Of a stretch of DNA of 13,650 bases, positions 1 to 10,650 are shown one piece after another. Position numbers and translations under genes: made by a program. The stretch's first letter is position 1. Each line of letters begins with the position of its first letter. Source of the DNA: Ectocarpus siliculosus (taxonomy: Eukaryota; Sar; Phaeophyceae; Ectocarpales; Ectocarpaceae); NCBI GenBank assembly GCA_000310025.1, contig FN649736.1:4300682-4314331 (forward strand), written 5' to 3'. The notes beneath the pieces are model-generated. The model was not told the origin of the DNA. It saw only the letters and a program-made list of their open reading frames with translations, and made no database searches.

Positions 1-37
1 CAGGCTCCATGATCAGCCTAAAACACGCGCTCGAGAA

Positions 38-181
38 TCACGACAATGCCTCCGCAATGGCCGCTGGTATGGCTTCGTCTCCCGGCCACACCGCGCGGCA
101 CGCCTGCGTGAAGCAGTCCCTCCTCGTGATTTGAACGCCACGACCCCTCGCGTTGAGGCGGGTGCTCACGTCGAACGAAGC
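38..181 (-). CDS. Last exon of minus-strand candidate gene
   Basis: 47 codons plus TGA starting ASFDVSTRLN and ending AEALS. Third codon positions are mostly G or C, as in the NDC1 exons. The acceptor is CGTGCAG|GCT behind a strong pyrimidine tract (about 190-205). It includes ITRRDCFTQACRAVW, possibly a basic helix. Function unknown. Confidence 0.45.
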   Translation of the reverse strand, partial: ASFDVSTRLNARGRGVQITRRDCFTQACRAVWPGDEAIPAAIAEALS

Positions 182-1294
182 CTGCACGTTGCGGGGGAAA
201 AAACGACGACGTAGGCTTGTTTTTTTAGAGCGTGCACTCCAGTCTTTCGTGGGAAAATGGAGAGCCAACAAACTGTTACGTGGCATGCAGTATCTGTGAG
301 AGACAGACGTTCACGCAATGGGGCGGCGCGTGCGTCTTTTTCTCCGTTCGGACTACTAACCGCCCGTTCGGATTACAAAACCTAACTTCGGACAAGACAG
401 AAAATTATGCTCGGCCTCCCCAGTACATCGTTACCCCTACTACTGTCTAATGCGGGGAGTACAAAGCTGCGGGCTGCCAGCCTATTCGTACGAAATGGGA
501 GAGTCTCCAACCTAACTGATACGGAAGATAACACCATATCTGTCTCAAAAGGGGAGTCGACGCGCTGGGCGCCGCTTGTCTTTCCAGAGCATTTGCTGAG
601 CATTGCGGAGGTTCATAGGGATAGGGTTGCTGTAAACGCGTCTTTCAGGTCTCTCATCCCTCTTTCCTGTCTACTTCGTGTGGTGATATGATCTGTCTGG
701 CAGCTGCATTGATCCGCAGGCTCGAAAAACACACGCACGTTAGTCCAGGTTGAAGTTTGTGGGCCTAGTGTACTGCTGTTGTAGCACTCTTACAAGCCAC
801 CATGTCAAACAAAGCTGAACGTGAAGCACACCTATAATACACGAGGTGCAACGCGCACAGCAGGTGCACAACCGATCTGGGTCAGCAGCCCATCATTTGT
901 GGGGTTGCCAAATATCAATTGTACTATACTTACTTGATTCCTCAGACGCTTCGCTGTGACCTGCCCCCCCGAGCTCCTCTCGGCTGCCTTTGAGAAATCT
1001 ACATCCCCGATCCAGCGGGAGTGGTGGTACCCGCAGAGTCCGGGGTGCTGCTGAGCTGCGGTCCTCCTTGCTGCCAGGTCCCTTATGTCTGGGAGGGGCT
1101 GGGGCTCGTTGTCCCCGTGGCAGCAGAACCGCTTCCCAACCGCCCTGGCTGCAGCAGATGTCGCCTCGGGCAGGAGCTGGGGTGTTGTGTCCCGCGATGA
1201 GAACCAGCTCGTCCCACACAACTAGGGGAGCATTCACTGGGTCCCACTCAGCCGCTTTGGCCTCCCAGAACTGAGCGATGTCCTCTGGGTCCAT
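38..1294 (-). CDS. Candidate divergent gene, product unrecognised, three exons
   Basis: On the minus strand, ATG at 1294 sits in a strong Kozak context (ACCACCATGG) behind a CAG/CAA-rich leader. A consensus donor GTAAGT follows base 934. A TTTTTTCCCCC tract and GCAG acceptor at 182 precede a last exon (181-38) ending in TGA. The middle exon (1176-934) and the last exon join in phase 0. The ATG is in a different frame from the middle exon; a 61-nt intron (1237-1177, GTGAAT to CCCCAG) would reconcile them and give a 147-aa protein. The product would begin MDPEDIAQFWEAKAAEWDP, carry a Cys/His-rich patch (RFCCHGD, LCGYHHSRW) and end in an Ala-rich helix. I recognise no family. Alternatives: a frameshifted pseudogene, or a 120-codon first exon read in the ATG frame throughout. 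Confidence 0.4.
182..933 (-). other. Intron of minus-strand candidate gene
   Basis: GTAAGT...GCAG on the minus strand, 752 nt. A + strand open frame at 407-691 (94 codons) inside it has no recognisable domain and mixed codon use. Nothing else is visible. Confidence 0.4.
934..1176 (-). CDS. Middle exon of minus-strand candidate gene
   Basis: 81 codons from LLPEAT to KRLRNQ, ending at CAA|GTAAGT, the best donor in the window. Cys and His residues cluster in RFCCHGDNE and HPGLCGYHHS, which could bind a metal, but the spacing matches no zinc finger I know. The other frame through this exon is also open, so the frame choice is tentative. Confidence 0.4.
1238..1294 (-). CDS. First exon of minus-strand candidate gene
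   Basis: 19 codons starting MDPEDIAQFW at a near-ideal Kozak ATG. The same frame stays open to beyond 934, so the exon may be much longer than modelled. The proposed donor CCA|GTGAAT is the only one found that is phase-compatible with the middle exon. Confidence 0.35.
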
Positions 1295-2530
1295 GGTGGT
1301 GATGTTGGTACTGCTGTACTGCTGTTGTTGCTGCTGTTGTGCTGGCAGGCTGTGGCGGAGTGACAAAGTGTCAAAAAGAGACACCCGCCCCCGTGCCTTC
1401 GCGTTTTTGAGAGGGTTTTCGTGACTACAGGCACGATAGGAGGCATGATAAAACCTGTCTTTATCTGGTACGATAAAGCATGCTCTCGCTGTTGACTTGT
1501 GTGCCTTCTTCCTTGCCTTCGGAATGTGGTTGCAGAACTGAAGGCCAAGCTTACGAGGCCTCTCCCCGAGTTCTCCTGCGCGCGTGTGTGTTCGAGTGTA
1601 TTCCTTGTCCGTCTTCAACCAACCGCCACCACAAGGCATAGTTTATCTCTCGCGCGGCTCGTGCTTGCTGCTGCTGCTGCGGCGGGCTGCTGCTGCTGCT
1701 GCTGGTGCTTTTTCATTTCGTTTCGCATGCATGCATCCAACAAACAAACCGCGTGCGTGTGTGCTTCTTGTCTCCGCTGGATTTACCACCCAACCAAGTG
1801 GCATTGGAGGCGGTGCCATGCCTTGCGCCAGTGTGCTGCATCGGCGGCGGGGTAGAACTGCTGTGCATGCGATGTATCTCTACTGCTGCTGCTGTATCCA
1901 TGTAGACTATCACCATGTAATCGTGTTTGGGGTAAAGAAATACGGCGCCCTCTCCTCTCTCTCTCCTCCGGTTTCCGACAGCACCTACATACAGCAGTAC
2001 AGCAGTCAGTGTAGTTATCGGTCACTCATCACATTCTTCACGTGAGGGTTACGCTGCTGTTGGGCACTAAACCTTTGTGGCACCATGGGGTGCGTGCGGT
2101 TGACCCATGTGGGAACCTGTTGGTGCGCAAACAAACGTGCAAACGTTCAAGTGCAGGTGTCGTGTGTGTGTGTCTCATGACTCATCGGTCTATTCGGTCC
2201 CGGCAGAACAAAAAAAAACGCGGAAGATCCAGAAAGAACCCAGTCACGAAATTATCACATCATTTTCTACGAAGTTCGTTCGCTGCGTACCTTCAAAACG
2301 AAACTCTAGACTGACTCAGCCACTCGGCACTCGGCCTTGTCCCGAACCCTTCACCGGCGGCGGAATCCGACCTTTCTCATGCCGAAACGTTTTTTGTCTG
2401 CAAGGGAGAACCATGTGTGGGTGTTTTTTTTTTTCTTGGGTGTGAGCTGGCTCGTGTGCTGCTGTGACCCAGAAGGGACCAGCTTGTTTTGTGGACGCAG
2501 TCCCTACCCATCGGTGCTCACATAGGACCG
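1295..2530. promoter_or_regulatory. Divergent intergenic spacer with CTG repeats
   Basis: No supportable coding region. It lies between two divergent starts and so should hold the leaders and promoters of both. It contains a CTG/TTG tract (about 1311-1344), two CTG runs (1666-1680 and 1687-1704), TG-rich stretches (2159-2173) and a T-run (2426-2436). I see no clear TATA box. Promoter function is inferred from position only. Confidence 0.4.
1666..1704. repeat. (TGC)5 and (CTG)6 microsatellite
   Basis: Two perfect trinucleotide runs (1666-1680 and 1687-1704) separated by GGCGGG. CTG runs are frequent in this window and lie outside the assigned exons. Confidence 0.9.
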
Positions 2531-2793
2531 ATGCGGTTCCCCTGCGTAGTCCCAGGCTCGCTTCTTCTGACGCAAGCCCTGGGCTTTGCCTTTGTTGGCT
2601 TGCGTCCACCTTTGGGCTTGAGCGGAACAAGCAGGGCACGCTTCGGCGGATCATCAACAACGTCACACGAGCAACAGCAACAACATCGGTGCTTGCGGAT
2701 TGGTGTTGGAAGCAGAGGCGGGGCGGGGAGGGAGAGCAGTGTTCTTGCAGGCATCAACGGCGAGGAGGATGACGTCGATGTTGTCCCTGCAAG
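2531..2793 (+). CDS. NDC1: Exon 1 (inferred): possible plastid-targeting presequence
   Basis: ATG at 2531 opens 87 codons plus two bases up to the donor AAG|GTGCGG. The peptide starts MRFP, has a hydrophobic stretch to about residue 19, then GFA|FVG, followed by a Ser/Gly/Arg-rich segment with a short Gln run and an acidic linker. A hydrophobic signal peptide with Ala at -1 and Phe at +1, then a transit-like stretch, is the known layout of stramenopile plastid presequences (ASAFAP motif). The exon ends in phase 2, which fits the acceptor at 3823 and gives an Arg across the junction. The -3 Gly and missing Pro make the motif imperfect. A non-coding leader is the alternative if the gene starts at 3789. 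Confidence 0.5.
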
Positions 2794-5700
2794 GTGCGGC
2801 AACGAAATGAACTACGTGCCTAGTATGGTTATAGAGAGCGGGTCAAGCAGTTACACTTTTCTCTCTCTCTGAGTCAATCGATTGAAGAACCAGGAGAGGA
2901 CTCAAGGGTAGATTGTAGATTGGACCAGAGGGCAACCATAACGCGCAACCCATTTTGCTGTGAAACATGGGCAACCTGACGCAATGATGTGTGTGTCAGA
3001 TACGTTCGGCGCGCGGCTTTGCAACGTAGCATGTCGCTTTAGGAAAACATCTTGGGTGTTGTAGTTTGACTCGCCTGTGCTGATACATCCGGTGGGTCCA
3101 CAACAATAGACTCATGCTCTCGAACATCGCAACACAGCAGTTCGTGGCATTACCGCACTGTTGCTCTTGCCGACAGGCGCCAACAACAGTCATGCGCAGT
3201 GGCCAGTACCCAGTCGAAATTAATGCACAGATTCGATGACTGATCGCACGTCCCGGCCGCGGACACGACATCCGTGCGGCAGCACGCAACAGCAGCAGTG
3301 GAACGGACAGCGTGTCGCGTGCACTTGCAGCCGAGCCTTATCCACCTTCGCGCCACGACGTTCCACCGTTCTCTCGGCAGCATCCTTAAACCCCAAGAAT
3401 TTTTCCGGCCGCAGCATGCTTATTTTGTATGCATGTGTGAACACTGGCATACAGCAGCAAGAAGGAGCTTGTGCCCCCGTGGTCTCCTCGTAACTGCATT
3501 AACCGGTGTGCTCATGACGTCACAAGACCGTCCCGCCGTCCCACCCAACCTCGCCATGGCTGCCGCAAGCATTTCCCGGGGGGTTAGGGTAGGTGCGACG
3601 GAAGTAAAAGCCCAAAACACGCGGGTGGGGGTGGTGTGTACTTTTCTCCTCTCGGTTCCTCCCAAAACCCAATCCCCTCTCGTAATGCTTTGGAATAGGC
3701 AACAGCCCCCATGCATGAAAACATGTCCAAAACTTTAACAAACGTCCGGGGAGCCAGCTCCCTACCTCCTTCTTGATTGCACCCTGCCATGATCGAATCG
3801 ATCGCACGCGCGACCTTTGTCAGGACCTTCGTCTCCAGCAGCAACCAGCCGGAGCGGATCTGCGTCCTCGGGGGAGGATTCGGGGGTCTCTACACGGCCC
3901 TGAGGCTGCAGAAAATGCCGTGGCGGGGGCGGAGACCAGTCGTCACGCTCGTCGACAAGCGGGACAAGTTCACGTTCTTGCCCCTCCTCTATGAATTTGC
4001 CAGTGAGCTTTCATGCCTTTCCTTTTGCCGTTCTCGTGTGTTGCGTCGTAGCCTCTGAAATGGAACATTTCCCCGTGCCACAACTAGACGATTTACAAGC
4101 CGTACGAAAATGAAATGCTCTGTTGTCACGCACCCATCGCGTATGCGATGTGCAACTCTCCCACCCCCCCCCTTCCGTATAGAGTTCTCACGACTATACA
4201 GCAGTACACTCTCAAACAGCTGCATGGAGTGTAGTTTGGGAAACGTCTAGCTGGAATAGCTAGGTGGTCTGATTGAAGACTACAAGCAGTACCCCCGGGT
4301 TGGAAACACATTAGACACCCTCCTTAACTCCGCTTGTACGCTGTTGCCTCTACCCATCCCTTCCAAAGCACCAGAGGTGTGTTGTTATCGCTGTTGTTGC
4401 AGAGCAGTGGCTGCTTGAGACAAGTCAGAATTGCGGAGCCCAAGGTTGCGCCCTGCTTTCGACGGTCCATCGTTTGGCGGAGAGGCAACATGAAACTACG
4501 TTTAGAAGCACTCTCTCATCTTTCTTCTGGCTCTTACTGTTGACGATGTAATGGCTCGCTCGAAAAACAACGCAGTTGGAAACGCGGAGCTGGACGAGGT
4601 TGCCCCGACCTTCCGCGAGCTACTGGCGGGCAGCGGCGTGTCGTTCGTGCAGGGGTGCGTTTCCAACATCGACCTAGATGGCAAAGGGGTGACGGTTGCT
4701 GGCGCCACGTCCGATGATCTCGACGGTTTCATGATCTCCGACAACGCCGACGAAAGTGAGGACAGATTGGGGGTGGGGGGTGCGCACTTATTTTGGTGTC
4801 TACCTCAGTCAGTTGAACGCTGATCTCGCGTCACCCTCTCTCGAGACAGCGAATAATTCGTGCTCTTGACAGGTGCAGACCCTATCCTCTGAAATACCAT
4901 TTCTCTAGAGACAGTACAGGAGTCGTTTTGATGGTAAACCCCTGTCCCCCCCACGACTCCCGTGCCGCGCCGATTGATGTTGTTTGCAAGCAGCATCTCC
5001 GAGATCTCCGAAGCACGGCAGACTGCGTACTTAGCGCAATCGAAAATGACCTCAGGGAAGCTAGAATCTGCGAGCAGTGATTAAAAAGAAGAAAAAGAAA
5101 GTCGCAACAGACAGACGAACAACTGCAACTCCCGCCGTAGCGCAGACGCGCACAAGGATGCTCCATACTTCTACGAACTAACACAGGCTGTTTCCGAAAT
5201 TAGCACGAATCTGGCTCACGTGTGTGCATATGTTTTTTTTTGTTGATGCTGCAGCGAGAACCCTCGAGTACGACAAGCTCGTGCTGGCGGTCGGAGCGGA
5301 GCCGGCGTCGGGAATCGACAAGGTGCCCGGGGCGAGGGAACGCGCCATCCCCTTCTACAGCATAGAAGACAGCTACCGCGTTAAGCAGGCCATCATCAAG
5401 CTCAAGGTGCAATTTTTTCCTGTTTACGGGCCTGCTACTGCAGTGGGATAGCCAGCCAAGATATTTTTTTCACGCGTGTTTTGCTTCCGAAACACGAAAT
5501 ATTGAAAGCTCCCTACTCTGTACTACGCCTCCACATATCCACGGGAACCTCTTCATGGTGCCTGGCATGATGATAAGTGGGCGTGGTCAGCTTGGGCATG
5601 CGCCATACAAGCCCCGCCCAGTTGCGTGCTGCATGAAGAAGGGAGTTTTTGTTGTGGTTGCACAACTTACACTTTTTGTCCTTGGTTATCCTCCCGCGAC

Positions 5701-6556
5701 TGGAGTTTCCCCGAGTCTTGTCCGTTCCTTGTTGTTGTAACGTGGTGTTTTCTGGTGCTGAGATAGTGGTGGCCATGAGATTTATCTAACACCGGCTGGG
5801 CGGCAAACGAAAGATGAAGTGTGTTCTGCGTATGGGTGAAAACGCGTGTCAAAGTGCACGGTGACAACACGCCAACAGAAAATGGTAACAGCAGCGACAA
5901 CAAGCCACTAACCTAAAATATCAACAACAATAGGCCCTCGTGAGGGAGAAGGCGGTGTCGCGGGTGGTCGTTGTCGGTGGGAGTTACGCCGGGGTGGAGC
6001 TGTCATGCAACCTCGCGACGGAGCTGGGCGGCGGGAGGAAGGGGATGGGCAAGGTGGAGGTCACGCTGGCGGCAGGCTCGGAGGTGAGGATCGAGCAGAA
6101 TATTACCTGCGAGGATGAGACACACATCACGAGGACGTAATTCTTTACTTGCTTAATTCATTGCTAGTCTTCCCTGGAATTTATTTTCTGTGGAAGAGAT
6201 TAATCTGATGTGTGTTTGTAAGAAAAAAAAAAAACACTGAGGATGATGACACACATACATTGGAAGTGCATCACATACAAACACGTCGTGGGAACGACAC
6301 GCACCTCGTAAGGATGATGATACAAGCCATCGTAATCAAGGGGGTGCATGTATCGTGAGAGTGGGACATCGTGATGGTCGCCGGGGCGGTGAGCCCTGGG
6401 TGTGGCAGTGGGGCAGGGACGGAGGGTGTACTGATTGATCGCGTGTGGGCGATGTACTCTGCGCGCACGCGCCCTCTCAATCTCTGTGTCAGCGCGGCCC
6501 TCGGCACCCGCGAGTAGGCCTGGCAGGCGGTGTTTCTGCTGCTGTTGTTGTGTTTG

Positions 6557-6590
<34 letters not shown>

Positions 6591-9500
6591 TTGTCGTTAA
6601 GGCCTGTTTTAATGTTAAAAGTTTGCACCTTAGTCGAGGCCTTGCAAAAAGTCAGTTTCGGGAGGTTGCCGGGGGCCAAAGACGCTGATTGGTCAACAGC
6701 AAAAAATACGATGAGGCTTTCTCTGCCCTGAAAAGCGGGAATTCGATATTGGGTGCAGCAAAAAACAATCGCAAATTGTTTTTGCTGAATCGAAGTACCC
6801 GAGTTGCACTGCGCCCCTTTTGCGCCCCCCGTGATGAGCTGAACTCGTCCTGGCGTTACCCCTCACGGGGCTGCATGTGGCACACTGACCGTGCGGCACC
6901 CACACGCATCGCCCACTGCCCGCTGCTGGGAGATATAGCTGTATTGTAATGGATCTGTGAGCGTGCCAACTTTTCGCGCTGGTTGGGTTGCTGGGGAACT
7001 TGCTTTCCAATGTGTGCGATGTCAAAAATCTACGGCCGGTTTTGTGCAGCGAGACAGTTAAAACAACAGTCGTGGAGCAAGCCTGAGGACGAGGCTTGGA
7101 CCGCTGGCACCACCTGCTGATGCTTAGCTTCGTGTGTGTGCTGATATATTTTTTACAGCTCCCGTGTGGTGCACATGATCTATCGCTCTACCTGGTTGGG
7201 TCACTACGTCACCTCGCGGCAGCGATTCCACCGCATGTTGCTGAAATTCGATGTGGCAAAATTGCGTTAAAACGACGCAGGCCCTTCTTGGCCAAAACCC
7301 CAAATTGGTTCATCCAATTAGGTATCCAATTTAGGTGACAAAAATAAACGTTAATACACGGCCTTACGGTCGTCGGCGTTTTCTTGTTTGGGCATGAAAT
7401 ATGGTACAGAAAAATCGAATTAGCCATGGACGGAAAACAAAAAAAACGATTGGTGTTGATAAAGGACTGGCAATCGCAAGAGAGTCTACGTAGCACGTCC
7501 GCGAATGGAAAACATGCAAAGTACTAAATAGTGTGAACCCCTTGTTCCTCGGCTAAACCCAGGTCCTCTCTATGGCGACTCCCGGCAACCGCGAGGCTGG
7601 GCTGCGGCGGTTGACGGAATCTGGAGTCCACGTGATGAAAGGGGCGAGAGTGTCCGAAGTCAAGGAGGGCGGCGGCGTCGTGCTGCAGCAGGGGGAAGGA
7701 AAGGCAAGAACTGTTGTTTGCGTTGCCTGTAAACTGCTGTAGGGTTTAGAGTTCGGCAGCAGAGTACCGATGCTTGACGGCAGCAGACGGACGATGCATT
7801 ACGGCAGCAGACAACCGATGCCTCACGGCAGCAGAGAAAACGATGCTTCACAGCAGCAGACAACCGATGCCTCGAAAACATGACAGCAGACGTACATGAC
7901 GATGCACCGGTTATTGGTGGCAAACCCTGGTTCCGAAGATAGCGGAGGGACCCCGTGGTCGACGTGGGATGCAAACTCTGAGGACGGAGCGAGAAGAGGT
8001 TTTCTTGTAAGGTCGTGAAAAATCGTACACGTACGTACATGGCGTGTCCTTTAAGCGCAGGGTGGCGTCTCCTGAAGGTTGCTCCGATGTGGAGGAGGGG
8101 CGGCGCGCGGTTACGCCGAGGCAGAGCGGATGCTGATGTTGCCCGTAGCTTAACAGAGTTGGAGACGTAGGGGATCTTGAGCAAGAGCGATAAGCCACAC
8201 CCTTTATTTGTCCTTCCCCAACAAGGTCGATTTTGACACATGGAAATATGACGATAGGACACCAGCCCGACGACCACAAACGCACCTAGACAGCCCTCTT
8301 CAGAACAAAGGTCATTTGTCATACACTTTCCCCGGCGTGATATGAAACGAAATCCCCGACGGGCTCCGCCCCTGGTGCGAGTCAATCTATGCTACACGCT
8401 ACGGCATGCGTGGCGATTTGTGTCCTCCTCACTCCACCCCACCCCGCGGTGTCGAGTAAACTAAAAGGCTTTGGCCGCTCTTTTCATCAAGCATCGTTTC
8501 ACACACACCCCTTGCCCTCGTCGAATGCTCTACTCCTAGTAGGACAAGACTTTTGAATCCAGACTACCGGTCTTTCCCCTCAAGCAATATCCCTGAGACA
8601 AATGGCCACGTGCACACCCACAACCCACCGTCGTGGATACAACAACACAACCAACACAGGGCACCGACTCCACGTTCCGTGAGGAGATAATGGCCGATCT
8701 GCTGGTCTGGACAGCCGGCAGCCAGCCCAGCTCGCTGCTCGACTCCCTCGACGTTCGGAAGGATGCCAGGGGCCGCATCGAGGTCGACCGTAGGCTCCGT
8801 CTTATAGACGCGGCTGGGAACGACGGGGGGGTGGGGGATGTGTATTGCCTGGGGGACATCGCGGCTGTGGAAGGGTTGGAGCTGGGCTGCAACGCACAGG
8901 TGTGTGTGCGCGCGTACCTCTTGCGGTGTTTCCGGGTGTGAGAAAACGCTGCTGTTTTGTTCATGGTTCGGAAGAAGCGTGTAGTTTTGTTTTTGGTGTA
9001 CTGGGGAAAAAATGCTGCTGTTGTTGTTGTTTTTGTTGTGGAAGTAGCCTTGGAACCGAGCAATCACGAAGAGAGGGCACGAGGACAGCAGTGCGTCCGT
9101 CACCAGGTATCAAGGCAACGGCTCTTGGTTTAAGCGGCAGGAAGTCAGCGCTGCGTCTGCCGTGGGCGCCCTCGGCAACTAGGCAACAATCGGAGCCGAA
9201 ACCGACATCATGGGGTGCGTTAATGATTGCGAGCGCCTAGTCTCTGACGAGAAAACACGATCGAACACCGCTGACGGCAGCCACGGACGGACATGACAGA
9301 AGACCCACAAGCGCAAGTTCTTTGTGAGAGCTAGCTCTAATGTCTCAATTTGTATCGTTCGTCCAGGATGTTTATCACTGCCGTTCGAATTCTTGGCTCA
9401 AGCTGTGTAACTCGAGCTTAGCCCCAAACAACCTCGCAATGATCTACCTGATGATGAAGCCCGCCGGGTACATCTAGTAAAAGTAAATTTTACCTCAAGC

Positions 9501-10612
9501 TGTGTTGAAAGTGGGTTCGGAAGTAAGTGCCTTCTCGAAATTTAACTTGGCATCTCGTGAGTTCAATCTCGTCCCTAGCTACAGAGTTGGGGGGCCTCGC
9601 TTTGGCTGTTGCCAGGATGGTCCATTGCCCTGTTTCGTTCCAACTATTTGGTTGGATATGTCAGGAAACAAAGAGCGATAAGACGCTGTTCTTTTTTGCG
9701 TAGTTTCCGCACAGAAAATAAATCCACACAAACCGACAGTATTTTCAACCCACTTGCCGTGGGCCAAAAAAGTAGCGAAGACAATCGATCAACACAACGC
9801 ACGTTCGCATTATTTTTAATTGTGTCCGGCGTCCTATTACGTCTTCCCCGATGATGCACATCAATATCATATTGTACAACCATTTTTTTTGCGTTCATTT
9901 CTCGCAGCCATGTGTCACGATGTTTTTTTTATCAGCGGATTTTTGTTTCCCACGACAACCCCTCGCATACAAAAACACTAATAAGGTGGCGCTCCAGCAG
10001 TCGGACTATGTGGCGTACAATATCTGGGCGGATAAGGAGCGAAGGAAGCCGCTCGACTTTAGGTGGGTGTGTCCGGTTGATTAAGTTGTTCCGGCGTGCG
10101 ATCAAGTCATCCGCAAGAGGTTTGAGGTTTAGCTTCCATGGTTTTATTCTCTATTAATTTCTGTTGGAATTTGGGGGTTTCCGACTTTTGATTGTGCACT
10201 TTGACTACGTCCTGTTGCTACTGCTGTACCGTGTGGTGTGACGGTTCGCTGTTCACCTGCGAGGTCTTCGTGCGTCTTTCTTTTTCTCCTTCCGGGAGGG
10301 TGCATGATGTAGGCCACGTACTTGATGGCGTTAACGCTGGTGTGTGCGGTATATCAGCTCGAGGCGTGCCGTAACATACATACGTGATAAATAGATAATC
10401 TTCCGTTCGTCTTGCTGTCGTTGCTGCTTGACCTTGCTTTCTTCAACCCTAGATTTTTGAACCTCGGAGAGATGATGAACCTCGGCGGGCTCGACGGTTC
10501 GTTGACGACGCTAGGCGGTCGGGTCAAGCTCAGTGGGAAGGCGGCGGGCCTCGCGCGACGAGCCGTATACGCGGTGGGCAGTTCTTGCTGTTTGTGGTGG
10601 TGGTGGTGGTGG

Positions 10613-10650
<38 letters not shown>

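Larger units (their letters stand above)
6084..7562 (+). other. Intron 5, with repeats and a hairpin
   Basis: GTGAGG...CCCAG, 1479 nt. It contains an A-run (6222-6234), a CTGTTG hexamer tract (6561-6593), an inverted repeat (6756-6787) and an AT-richer 3' half. Open frames inside it have no recognisable domain. Confidence 0.85.

Noticed and set aside
407-691. 94-codon plus-strand frame
   Set aside because: No domain, no splice support, and it lies in the intron of the minus-strand candidate; mixed codon use.
6200-6679. 159-codon minus-strand frame with Asn/Ser/Gln runs
   Set aside because: Low-complexity translation of the CTGTTG tract inside intron 5.
6689-6949. 86-codon plus-strand frame in intron 5
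   Set aside because: Starts at a non-conserved codon, spans the hairpin and matches no family; exons 5 and 6 join directly without it.
7660-8385. 241-codon minus-strand open frame
   Set aside because: It overlaps exon 6 antisense and its repeated Cys-Arg content comes from the 24-bp minisatellite; no domain is recognisable.
9555-9575. tRNA B-box-like GAGTTCAATCTCG
   Set aside because: No matching T-stem pairing and no A-box at proper spacing; not a tRNA or clear SINE.
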